NCBI RefSeq assembly: GCF_022014495.1
Contig: NZ_JAKLSQ010000007.1
Location: forward strand, 75,092-139,091
From: Sandaracinobacteroides sayramensis
GTDB taxonomy: Bacteria; Pseudomonadota; Alphaproteobacteria; Sphingomonadales; Sphingomonadaceae
Length of the DNA: 64,000 bases
Direction: 5' to 3'
Part shown: one piece after another, positions 32,924 to 40,984 of the stretch
Layout of the letters: every line of letters begins with the position of its first letter
Numbering within the stretch: the stretch's first letter is position 1
Made by a program: the position numbers and the translations under genes
Notes under the pieces: model-generated
Told to the model about the DNA's origin: nothing
Seen by the model: the letters and a program-made list of their open reading frames with translations, nothing else
Databases searched by the model: none

Positions 32924-33736
32924 ATGTATAAACATGGACCTATTGTCTCTGACCATTTCCGAAGTGGGATCGATGTGATGAATGATGCTGAAGGTTCGGC
33001 GATCCTTGCAGCCCATCCGGAAAAGCCGCTGATTTACAGCAGCAGCAGCATTCAGGAGCGGCGGAGGCGTATTCTGCGCGAAACACGCAAGATGATTGCG
33101 GAAAAAGGCATCGAAGGTTTCAGCATAAGAGCCTTGTGCCGCCAGGCCGATGTCGCGCAACGCACATTGTATAATGCGTTTCACGACAAGGACCGGATCA
33201 TCGCGCTCGCCATCCGCGAGGCCTATGAAGAGGTGAACGCCTATATGCGTTATCGCACCTCGGCCGACACGCTGGAGGGCATCGTGGACAGGCTCATCGC
33301 CGTCAATCGCCGCAACCTGAAAGCCCGCAACTACACCCAGGCCGTGACCTCCATCTACTTTTCGCAAAACAGCAGCCGCGACGTTTGGGACGCCTTGCGG
33401 GGCATGGCTTTCCTGAATCTGCAGCAATGGCTGAACCGTGTGGCGGCAGATGGAGACCTGGAGGAATGGGTCATCCTGGACGAGGTGGCGGGCGACTTCG
33501 CCAACCTGGAATATGCCGTGATCAACGATTGGGCCAAGGGGCATATCTCCGATGAAGATTATGTCCGCCGCCTGATCACAGCGGTTTTGTCGCTCGCGGC
33601 CGGCGTTACGCGCGGAAACACACAAAAACAGGCACGTGCCATGCTGCGCAACATCCGTGAAACAGGAAAGCTCCCGGAATATCCGAAGCCAGTCTACACG
33701 CCGCCTGTCTCCGTGGAAGAAGAAGCTGCTGTCTGA
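32924..33736 (+). CDS. TetR family transcriptional regulator
   Basis: DNA-binding protein of up to 270 residues (252 if starting at ATG 32978). The helix-turn-helix is clear: RRRILRETRKMIAEKGIEGFS followed by IRALCRQADVAQRTLYNAFHDKDRI. The C-terminal ligand domain is diverse as usual, with an extra tail ending PPVSVEEEAAV. It is the only dedicated regulator inside the island, so it is the best candidate to bind the nine TATAnCGCGCAATATA-like sites. Role (repression relieved by substrate or CoA ester) is inference. Confidence 0.88.
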   Translation: MYKHGPIVSDHFRSGIDVMNDAEGSAILAAHPEKPLIYSSSSIQERRRRILRETRKMIAEKGIEGFSIRALCRQADVAQRTLYNAFHDKDRIIALAIREAYEEVNAYMRYRTSADTLEGIVDRLIAVNRRNLKARNYTQAVTSIYFSQNSSRDVWDALRGMAFLNLQQWLNRVAADGDLEEWVILDEVAGDFANLEYAVINDWAKGHISDEDYVRRLITAVLSLAAGVTRGNTQKQARAMLRNIRETGKLPEYPKPVYTPPVSVEEEAAV

Positions 33737-33756
33737 ATGGCATCCGCGAGCCGCAC

Positions 33757-34848
33757 CTAACCGATCAACGACCGTTCCACCTCGCGCAATCTCTCCACCC
33801 GAGCGAGGTGCTGTTCGGCAGAACCATATTGCGTTTCCAGCAGCATCGCGCGCTTGAAATATCGGGAAAGCGCCAGTTCCTCGGTCGTGCCGATACCGCC
33901 GTGAAGCTGCACGGCATTCTGCGCCACGAAGCGCAATGCCTGCGACGTCCGCGCCTTGGCCGTGGAAGCTGCGATCGGGTCGGGCAACGCCTGCACGGCC
34001 ATTGCGGTTACGGAAGCGGCCTGCTCAACCTCGATCAGCATGTCTGCCAGCCGGTGCTGGACCACCTGGAAACTGGCGATCGTCTTTCCGAATTGCCGCC
34101 GCTGCTTCACATAATCTACCGTCTGCCCGAGCATTGCGCGCATGAGCCCCAAGGCTTCCGCACATGTGGCCACCATGGCGCGGTCCAGTACAGCCTCGAA
34201 CCGCTGCCAATCCGCTTCTCCTCTACCGATTACCGCATCTGGCGCAATCGTGATGTCGTCGAACACCACAGTCGCGGCTTCCCGGCCGTCCAGCAGACGA
34301 TAGCGGCTCCAGCCCATGCCAGGCAAAGCCGCAGGCAAGAGAAGCAGCAAGGGTTCGCCGCTGCGATCGGCGCATGCGGGAACAAGGAGATGGCTGGCCA
34401 TGTCCACATCTTCCACGAGTTCCTTACGCCCCCGCAGACGCAACACGCCATCCTCCTCGCGCAACATCGTGGCTGTTGGCCGCACGCGCATTACCCGCCC
34501 ATCCTCCATCAGCGCAGGCACGGGCAGAATGTCGCCCGACACCACCTGATCGGACAGATCCTCTCGACTCAGCGCATCGAACAAGCCAATCGCGATCACA
34601 GAAGTCGCGACAAAGGGCACGGGCATCAGCCAACAGCCCAGTTCTTCCGCGATCAGCGCGCTGTCGGCAAAGCCACCGCCCAGCCCGCCGCGCGCTTCCG
34701 GCAGAGGCGCTGCCAGCAAGCCAAGTTCGTCGCGCAATTGCCGCCAGCGGGCCATCATATCGCCCTCGCCCTGCCTGTTCGACAGCATCCGCCTCAGCAT
34801 GTCCTTCAGGATCGCGCGGCTTTCCTGTGCATCACTCATTGCGGCCAC
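33757..34848 (-). CDS. Acyl-CoA dehydrogenase family protein, small subunit type
   Basis: FAD protein of 363 residues with a shortened N-terminal domain and divergent middle (MRVRPTATMLREEDG). C-terminal landmarks YVKQRRQFGKTIASFQVVQHRLADM and AQNAVQLHGGIGTTEELALSRYFKRAML identify the family. The EGTxE active-site signature is absent. In steroid and other cyclic-side-chain pathways, such proteins pair with a second acyl-CoA dehydrogenase to form heterotetramers; the partner is probably the product at 36449-37606, same operon. Substrate unknown. Confidence 0.85.
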   Translation of the reverse strand: MAAMSDAQESRAILKDMLRRMLSNRQGEGDMMARWRQLRDELGLLAAPLPEARGGLGGGFADSALIAEELGCWLMPVPFVATSVIAIGLFDALSREDLSDQVVSGDILPVPALMEDGRVMRVRPTATMLREEDGVLRLRGRKELVEDVDMASHLLVPACADRSGEPLLLLLPAALPGMGWSRYRLLDGREAATVVFDDITIAPDAVIGRGEADWQRFEAVLDRAMVATCAEALGLMRAMLGQTVDYVKQRRQFGKTIASFQVVQHRLADMLIEVEQAASVTAMAVQALPDPIAASTAKARTSQALRFVAQNAVQLHGGIGTTEELALSRYFKRAMLLETQYGSAEQHLARVERLREVERSLIG

Positions 34849-34862
34849 TTCCCGGAACTCTG

Positions 34863-36452
34863 TCAGTTGATGGCCCGGTCATGCCCGGCCCAATATGGTT
34901 GGCGCAGTTCGCGGCGGAGAATCTTACCGCTGGCGTTGCGCGGCAGGGAGGCAATGAAATCCACCGATTTCGGCACTTTGAAGCCTGCTATGCGCTCACG
35001 CGCCCAAGTGCGGATTTCTTCCGCATCCGCCTGCGCGCCGGGATGGAGCGCCACCACGGCCTTCACCGTCTCGCCCCAACGCGCATCGGGAACGCCGATC
35101 ACCGCCACTTCGCGAACGGCAGGATGGCTGAAGATGGCATTCTCCACTTCCGCCGGAAACACATTCTCCCCGCCGGACACGATCATGTCCTTCAGCCTGT
35201 CCCGAAGAAACAGATAGCCTTCTTCGTCCAGATAACCCGCATCGCCGGTGTGGAACCAACCCTCTGGGTCAAGAGCAGCGGCGGTGGCCTCAGGCATCTT
35301 CCAGTAGCCGAGCATGCAGGTCGGCGAGCGAATGACGACTTCGCCGGTGACGCCAGCCGGCAGCGATTCACCATCCGGTGCCTGAATGGCGATTTCCACG
35401 CCGGGCAGCGCTCGCCCCGCAGAAAGCATGCGCGGATTCCCGGCGGCATCATGCGCCTCCGGCCCCAGCACGGCGATCGTGCCGCACATCTCGGTCATAC
35501 CATATTGCTGCACGAAATCCGTGCGGAACACGTCCATCGCCTCGCGCAGCAATTCTAGCGGGATTGGCGAAGCGCCATATACGATGGCACGCATGCGCGA
35601 ATAATCGATCTGGCGCACACGAGGGTGCTGAAGCAGCATCTGAATGGCGGAAGGAACAGTGAAGAACTTGCTCAGCCCCCGGCTCGCGATGGCTTCGAGC
35701 ACGGCACCGGCATCGAACTCCTCCTCCACCAGTCCGGTCGCTCCTGAGCATAGCGTCTGCAAGCCGAAACCAGTGCCGCCGATGTGGAATTGCGGCATGA
35801 CGATGAGGCTGACATCGTCATCGCTCCAGCGGTTCCATTCCGGTTGCTGCGCCGCCGGAATAGAGCGGAAAACCAGCAGGGCCCTCTGACTGAGAAGCGC
35901 CCCTTTGGGATGGCCTGTGGTGCCGGAGGTATAAAGCTGCACGACCGCCGAATCCGGATCCGTCGTGCCAGTCACCGGTGTCGACGGCTGCCTATCCCGC
36001 CAATCGGAATAGGCAAGGCCTTCCGCGGCATCGACGCCGATCACGGTGACATCGGACGGGAGACGCAAGGCCAAGGCTGCTATTCGCTCCACGAACTCTG
36101 CGGTGGCAAAGATGATCCGGCATTCCGAATCCCGAAGAATCCATTCGACTTCCGGGTCGGCCAGCCGCCAGTTCACCGGCACCACCACCACGCCAGCGGC
36201 GGCAGCGCCCAACAACAATTCATAATAAACGTCGCGATTTTTACCGAACCAGGCCACACGGCTTCCCGGTGCGCAGCCCGCCGACCGCAGAGCGTGGAAT
36301 ATACGCCACATATTGCGCGCAAGTCCGGCGTAGCTGATCCTGCGATCACGAAAATCCAGGGCGGGCTTCTCCCCCAGCCGTTCCGCCTGTTCCATTGCCA
36401 TGTCGGGCAAGGTGATCCAGCGCGGTTGCGAAGCGATGCGAGGCAAGTTCAT
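34863..36452 (-). CDS. Acyl-CoA synthetase, AMP-forming (class I adenylate-forming)
   Basis: Ligase of 529 residues that activates a carboxylic acid with ATP and CoA. Motifs: A3 LYTSGTTGHPKGA (about 168-180), YGMTEMCG (about 317), A7/A8 GWFHTGDAGYLDEEGY and RLKDMIVSGGENVFPAEVE (about 400-435), and C-terminal PRNASGKILRRELR with the adenylation lysine. Chain-length preference is not readable. ATG at 36452 overlaps the upstream acyl-CoA dehydrogenase stop (ATGA). It would feed the two adjacent dehydrogenase subunits with CoA ester. Confidence 0.92.
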   Translation of the reverse strand: MNLPRIASQPRWITLPDMAMEQAERLGEKPALDFRDRRISYAGLARNMWRIFHALRSAGCAPGSRVAWFGKNRDVYYELLLGAAAAGVVVVPVNWRLADPEVEWILRDSECRIIFATAEFVERIAALALRLPSDVTVIGVDAAEGLAYSDWRDRQPSTPVTGTTDPDSAVVQLYTSGTTGHPKGALLSQRALLVFRSIPAAQQPEWNRWSDDDVSLIVMPQFHIGGTGFGLQTLCSGATGLVEEEFDAGAVLEAIASRGLSKFFTVPSAIQMLLQHPRVRQIDYSRMRAIVYGASPIPLELLREAMDVFRTDFVQQYGMTEMCGTIAVLGPEAHDAAGNPRMLSAGRALPGVEIAIQAPDGESLPAGVTGEVVIRSPTCMLGYWKMPEATAAALDPEGWFHTGDAGYLDEEGYLFLRDRLKDMIVSGGENVFPAEVENAIFSHPAVREVAVIGVPDARWGETVKAVVALHPGAQADAEEIRTWARERIAGFKVPKSVDFIASLPRNASGKILRRELRQPYWAGHDRAIN

Positions 36453-37606
36453 CGCCGCAGCAGCTCCTTGCCCAGGATGGTCCGCTGCACCTCGCTGCTG
36501 CCGCCGAAAATGCTGACTGCGCGCATGTTCAGATAGCGGGCCGCAACCGATCTCCCGGCGACCGGCCCTACCGCCGCCACCGACTGGTCCACCGAAGCGA
36601 AAGGCCCCAGCGCTTCCAGCGCCAGTTCGGATGCCATCTGGGTCATTTCCGTGGCCTTCAGTTTCAGGATCGACGAAGCCGTCACCCCCATTGGGTCGCC
36701 GGAGGCAACAGCCGAAAGCGCCCGTCGCTGGGTCCACATAGTCGCCGACAATTCGATTTCCAGAAGCGTAAGGCGGCGACGGAACTGCGGGCTGTGCACC
36801 ACATGTTCCGGCTCGCCGGCGGCATCCTGCATAAGTGCACTTATGCTGCGCAGCAGACGCAGCGGCCGGCCGCCGGCCGCCGCGCCACCGCGCTCGAACT
36901 GCAGCAGATATTTCGCGACTTCCCAGCCATTGTTCTCCGCGCCCACGCGCAGCGCCACAGGAACCCGCACATTGTCGAAGAAAAGCTGGTTAACCTCATG
37001 TTCGCCAGACATGGAGATGATCGGAGTGACGGTCAGCCCGGGGCTGTCCATCGGTGCCAGAAGGAAGGTAATTCCGGCCTGTTGCGGCCCTTCCGAAGAC
37101 GTACGCACCAGCAGGAACACCCAATTGGCGAACTGCGCGTGCGTGGTCCAGATCTTCGTTCCATTCACGACATAATCATCACCATCGCGCACGGCCCGGC
37201 AGCGCAGGCTGGCCAAATCCGAACCGGCGCCGGGCTCCGAATAGCCCTGGCACCAGTAATCCTCGGCCGAGCGGATCCTTGGCAGGAAGCGGGCCTTCTG
37301 CTCGTCCGTTCCATGGCCGATCAGCACCGGGCCGCACATCTGCAGGCCCATGGCCGGAAGCACCGGGGCATTGGCGGCGGCGCACTCCACCTCGAAAGTC
37401 AGCCGTTGCGCCGCCGTCCAGCCCGTGCCGCCATAGGCGACCGGCCAGGACGGAGTGATCCAGCCCTTCTGATAAAGGGTCAGGTGCCAGTCCCGCGCAA
37501 GGTCGGGGTCCGCGTAAATGCCGGCCTGCCTGTCGGCCGCTTCCCGCATCTCCGCAGTGAGGGAGGTGGAGAGGAAGGCACGCACATCCTCGCGAAATCC
37601 ATCCAT
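36449..37606 (-). CDS. Acyl-CoA dehydrogenase family protein, large subunit type
   Basis: FAD enzyme of about 385 residues from the ATG at 37606 (an in-frame stretch upstream could add up to 27 residues). Features: WPVAYGGTGWTAAQRL, YSEPGAGSDLASLRCRA (about 125-141), GTKIWTTHAQFANWVF, MSGEHEVNQLFFDNVRVP, C-terminal MRAVSIFGGSSEVQRTILGKELL. The site that is EGTxE in common enzymes reads G-G-S-S-E, as in FadE-type partners of two-subunit enzymes. Forms an operon with the ligase and the smaller subunit; the likely complex is alpha2beta2, inferred. Confidence 0.87.
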   Translation of the reverse strand: MDGFREDVRAFLSTSLTAEMREAADRQAGIYADPDLARDWHLTLYQKGWITPSWPVAYGGTGWTAAQRLTFEVECAAANAPVLPAMGLQMCGPVLIGHGTDEQKARFLPRIRSAEDYWCQGYSEPGAGSDLASLRCRAVRDGDDYVVNGTKIWTTHAQFANWVFLLVRTSSEGPQQAGITFLLAPMDSPGLTVTPIISMSGEHEVNQLFFDNVRVPVALRVGAENNGWEVAKYLLQFERGGAAAGGRPLRLLRSISALMQDAAGEPEHVVHSPQFRRRLTLLEIELSATMWTQRRALSAVASGDPMGVTASSILKLKATEMTQMASELALEALGPFASVDQSVAAVGPVAGRSVAARYLNMRAVSIFGGSSEVQRTILGKELLRR

Positions 37607-37713
37607 GTCCACAAGCCCGAGGCGCTCTGTCACCGACACAGATTTCTCCAGCAACAAGTCGCTGCCAGCATGATAGCCGGACACCAAAGAAATGGCAACA
37701 AGTTATTCTTTTT

Positions 37714-37728
37714 ATGATCCACGATCAT
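37714..37728. promoter_or_regulatory. Palindrome ATGATC-cac-GATCAT upstream of the ligase/dehydrogenase operon
   Basis: Perfect 6-base arms in an AT-rich gap between the MFS gene and the acyl-CoA dehydrogenase gene. It differs from the island-wide operator and could bind a second regulator, or be part of the promoter. Confidence 0.45.
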
Positions 37729-37745
37729 TCGCATATGTGATACTT

Positions 37746-39092
37746 TTATGCCCGCTCGCCTTGCAGACGCATTGTTTCGCGAAATCTGCTGCGCCCTCTG
37801 GCTGCTGCCACGCTGGCCAGCAGCCCGCAGGTGACGCCAACGATCGCCATGGCCTTGCCCACTCCGCGTGGATCTCCGGCGAACAGCGTGTCCGACATGG
37901 CGCCGATCACTGCGGTACCCATTCCGAGACCGCCCAGGCTGACGACAAGTGTCAGCATGGCCGAATTGGTGGCGCGAAGCTGGTTCGGCGTGATCATCTG
38001 CAACGAAGCCAAGGCATTGCCGTAATAGGCGTTCTGGAAGATCACGGAGACAAACCACATGGCGGCCGTCAGTTCGATGGTCGGCATCAGCGGCGCGACA
38101 TAGCTCGGCCCGGCGATTCCCGCCGTCAGCATGATGGTCCGCAAGGACGCGTCGCCATGGCCGCGCGCGGCGAAACGCTCGGTCAGCAGAGTGCCCAATG
38201 TCACGCCGGCGATTGGCCCGAAGAAATGGATGGCCCCCAGCAACAACCCCGTTTCGCCCGGCGTCAGGCCGAAGCTGCGGATGATATGGGTGGGGAACCA
38301 GGTCAGTCCGCTATAGGACAGCACCGCCATCAAGGTCGCCGCGACATACAGCGCCTGATAGTCGCGGCGGCGTGTCCATAGGTAGGCGAAGGCCTGCCGG
38401 GTGTTGAGCGGAACCGACTGCCCTACGCCCTTGCGCGTCGGCTCGCGGATCATCAGCACCAGCAGCGCCACGAACAGGCCCGGAATGCCGACGATCACGA
38501 AAGCCGCCTGCCAGGCCGCCATACCCTCCAGACCGAAGGGCATGGCCGCATTGGAATTGATATAGTCGATGATCTGCCCCCCGGCCAGCAAGGCGACCGA
38601 CACGCCGATCATCCCGCCCAGTGTGAAGATCGAGGTGGCGCGAACCAGGCGGTGGCGGCGGAAGCTGTCCGCCAACAAGGAATAGCCGGCCGGAGCCAGG
38701 GCCGCCTCCCCCACCCCCACGCCCATGCGAGCCAGGAAGAGAGTGGCATAGCTGTTGGCGAAGCCGCACAGCACGGTCATCAGGCTCCAGAAAAACACGC
38801 CAGCCGCGATGATGAGCCGCCTGCTATGGCGATCGGCCATCCGCCCCAACGGAATGCCCAACAGGCAGAAGAAGACTGCGAAAGCGAAGCCCTGCAAAAG
38901 GCTGATCTCGAAATCCGAGAGCAGCAGATCCTTCTTGATCGGCCCCACCATCAAGGAAAGGATCTGCCGGTCGACGAACGAGACGATGTAGGCCAGCACG
39001 AGCACGGCAAGGGTGAAGGCGGCCCGACCACGGCTGGGATAGTCGTCCTCGTCCTTCATCGGAGCCGTCACCCCCTTTTCCTCCACACCCAT
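37746..39092 (-). CDS. MFS transporter, 12 membrane segments
   Basis: Major facilitator protein of about 448 residues. The start MGVEEKGVTAP at 39092 has GGAGGG upstream. Twelve hydrophobic segments follow; the loop 2-3 motif is present as GIPLGRMADRHSRR (about 77-90). The sequence is like the sphingomonad Spinster/sugar-phosphate-permease-like group found near aromatic or steroid-like degradation genes. It probably brings the compound across the inner membrane after TonB-dependent uptake. Its downstream end faces the acyl-CoA operon, and an operator copy lies 47 bases upstream. Confidence 0.9.
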   Translation of the reverse strand: MGVEEKGVTAPMKDEDDYPSRGRAAFTLAVLVLAYIVSFVDRQILSLMVGPIKKDLLLSDFEISLLQGFAFAVFFCLLGIPLGRMADRHSRRLIIAAGVFFWSLMTVLCGFANSYATLFLARMGVGVGEAALAPAGYSLLADSFRRHRLVRATSIFTLGGMIGVSVALLAGGQIIDYINSNAAMPFGLEGMAAWQAAFVIVGIPGLFVALLVLMIREPTRKGVGQSVPLNTRQAFAYLWTRRRDYQALYVAATLMAVLSYSGLTWFPTHIIRSFGLTPGETGLLLGAIHFFGPIAGVTLGTLLTERFAARGHGDASLRTIMLTAGIAGPSYVAPLMPTIELTAAMWFVSVIFQNAYYGNALASLQMITPNQLRATNSAMLTLVVSLGGLGMGTAVIGAMSDTLFAGDPRGVGKAMAIVGVTCGLLASVAAARGRSRFRETMRLQGERA

Positions 39093-39138
39093 TGTCGGCC
39101 CTCCGTCGCTCCGTTGCATTATCCTTGCCGACAGAAAT

Positions 39139-39154
39139 TATACAGTGCAATACT
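39139..39154. promoter_or_regulatory. Island operator copy 5 (TATACAGTGCAATACT)
   Basis: Near-palindrome in the divergent gap between the MFS gene (47 bases away) and the FAD 2-hydroxyacid dehydrogenase gene (111 bases away). Confidence 0.55.
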
Positions 39155-39264
39155 ATTTTATTGTCGTGGATAAAATTCAGAGCGGCGGCGTCAGGCTCAT
39201 CAAACCAACGTCAGGCGAATAATGATGCGCGCACTTTTCTTTCGGGGTCTCGACAGGAGCGAAA

Positions 39265-40659
39265 ATGGGCAACGCAGCGACACAGGCCACCCTGGCGGAA
39301 TTGCAACGGCGCTTCGGCCCCGATCTCGTCGCGGATGGCGCCGCATCCGCGCCACGGCAGGACTGGAGCGGCATCGCCGCAGTCACGCCCGTCGCGGTTC
39401 TGCGCCCCCGCGGCAGCGCGGATGTGGCGGCGATAGTGCGCGCCTGTCACGATCTCGGCCAGCCGCTGGTTGTGCAAGGCGGCCTCACCGGCCTGTCTGG
39501 CGGAGCGGTCGTTCAGCCGGGTGAAGCCGCGCTCAGCCTGGAACGCATGACGCGCATCGAATCGATCGATCCGGTCGCCGGGACCATGGTGGTGGAAGCC
39601 GGCGCCACCTTGCAATCCGTCCAGGAAGCGGCGGCGGCGGCCGGCTTCCAGTTCGCGCTGGACCTGGGCGCCCGGGGCAGTTGCACCATCGGCGGCAACA
39701 TCGCCACCAATGCCGGCGGAATCCGCGTGATCAAATATGGCATGATGCGGGACCAGCTTCTGGGCGTGGAAGCCGTGCTGGCCGATGGGCGTCTTCTCGA
39801 CAACATGCACCATATGGTGAAGAACAACAGCGGCTACGATCTGCGGAATCTGCTCGCCGGCAGTGAAGGCACATTGGCCGTCATCACCCGCGCGGTCCTG
39901 CGCCTGAGAGCGGTGCCTCGCTCGGTGCAGACGGCCTGGTGCGGTCTGCCGGACTTCGAGTCCGTCGGTCGTTTCCTGGTGGCGGCCCGCGCGACACTGG
40001 GGGATGGCCTGTCCGCCTTCGAGGTGATGTGGGCCAGCTTCCATGACAGGGTCATCGCACATGTCCCAGGGCTGAGGCGGCCCCTGCACGACAATCACCT
40101 CTTCCATGTTCTGGTGGAATCCAGTGCGATGCAGACCGAGGGGCATGAAGCAGCGTTCACTGCCTTCCTGGCGAGGGCGCTTGAGGAAGGGCTGTTGACG
40201 GATGCCGCCATCGCCCGCTCCGGGCAGGATGCGCGGAATTTCTGGGCGATCCGCGAATGCCCGGAAATGGGCTCGATGATTCGCAACCCCGTGGTATTCG
40301 ACATCAGCGCCTCGGCCAGCGCAGTGGGGCGAATGCTGGTCGATTGCGAATCGGAGGTTTCGGCAAATTGGCCGGGCAGCCCATTCGTCGCGCTCGGTCA
40401 TCTGGGAGACGGCAATATCCACATCATGGTGGGCGCGCCCGATGCGGATGCCCGCACGCACAACGCCATTGAGGATCGGGTCTGCGAAGTGGTCGAGCGG
40501 CACCGGGGTTCGATTTCCGCCGAACATGGAATCGGGCTCAAGAAGCGCCGCCACCTCGGGCATTGCCGGTCGGAACTGGACGTGGCGCTGATGCGCAACC
40601 TGAAAGCAGCATTAGACCCTGCGAACATCCTTGGGCGAGGGCGTATCTTCCCCGCCTGA
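39265..40659 (+). CDS. FAD-linked oxidase, D-2-hydroxyacid dehydrogenase (GlcD/D2HGDH-like)
   Basis: Flavoprotein of 464 residues in the VAO/PCMH family. The FAD domain has PLVVQGGLTGLSGGAVV (about 71-88) and GTIGGNIATNAGG-like GSCTIGGNIATNAGGI (about 137-152); YGMMRDQLLG follows; the C-terminus has GHLGDGNIHIMVG and SAEHGIGLKKR, where metal-binding histidines sit. It oxidises a D-2-hydroxyacid to the 2-oxoacid. AGGAG lies 8 bases upstream of the ATG. Single gene, diverging from the MFS gene; with the FMN-dependent enzyme at 48057 it could process both enantiomers. Confidence 0.9.
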   Translation: MGNAATQATLAELQRRFGPDLVADGAASAPRQDWSGIAAVTPVAVLRPRGSADVAAIVRACHDLGQPLVVQGGLTGLSGGAVVQPGEAALSLERMTRIESIDPVAGTMVVEAGATLQSVQEAAAAAGFQFALDLGARGSCTIGGNIATNAGGIRVIKYGMMRDQLLGVEAVLADGRLLDNMHHMVKNNSGYDLRNLLAGSEGTLAVITRAVLRLRAVPRSVQTAWCGLPDFESVGRFLVAARATLGDGLSAFEVMWASFHDRVIAHVPGLRRPLHDNHLFHVLVESSAMQTEGHEAAFTAFLARALEEGLLTDAAIARSGQDARNFWAIRECPEMGSMIRNPVVFDISASASAVGRMLVDCESEVSANWPGSPFVALGHLGDGNIHIMVGAPDADARTHNAIEDRVCEVVERHRGSISAEHGIGLKKRRHLGHCRSELDVALMRNLKAALDPANILGRGRIFPA

Positions 40660-40671
40660 GTCGCAAAGGCT

Positions 40672-40974
40672 TCAGTCCCGCCGGTCCAGGAAGGTCAGCA
40701 CTTCCTCCTGCACATGGCTGTCCAGCCGCGCACGGATCGAGGGGAAGTCCGGATGGCCGACAAAACCGCCATAAGCGCGGCGGAAATGCTCCATGTCCTC
40801 CAGTTCCCACAGATTGATGATCGTGTTGATCGGCCCGGTCTTGCCCACGAACAGGCCTTGCAATTTCCACCCCTGCCCCTGCATCAGCGGAATCAGTTCG
40901 CCGGACAGCAGTTCCACCAGCGGCCGCAACTTGCCGGGAACAGCACGGATCCGGGCTTCAAGATAGACGGGCAT
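40672..40974 (-). CDS. NIPSNAP-like dimeric alpha-beta barrel protein, copy 2
   Basis: Protein of 100 residues, MPVYLEARIRAVPGKL, with WKLQGLFVGKTGPINT and GHPDFPSIRARLDS. It shares its layout and many residues with copy 1 at 28756-29058 (RAVPGK, GWKL, INxxxxxWEL, HPDFP). Ten bases downstream of the ThDP decarboxylase-like gene. Function not known; a small-molecule isomerase, lactonase or heme-independent monooxygenase-fold role has been seen in related folds. Confidence 0.8.
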   Translation of the reverse strand: MPVYLEARIRAVPGKLRPLVELLSGELIPLMQGQGWKLQGLFVGKTGPINTIINLWELEDMEHFRRAYGGFVGHPDFPSIRARLDSHVQEEVLTFLDRRD

Positions 40975-40984
40975 ATGCGTTCCC

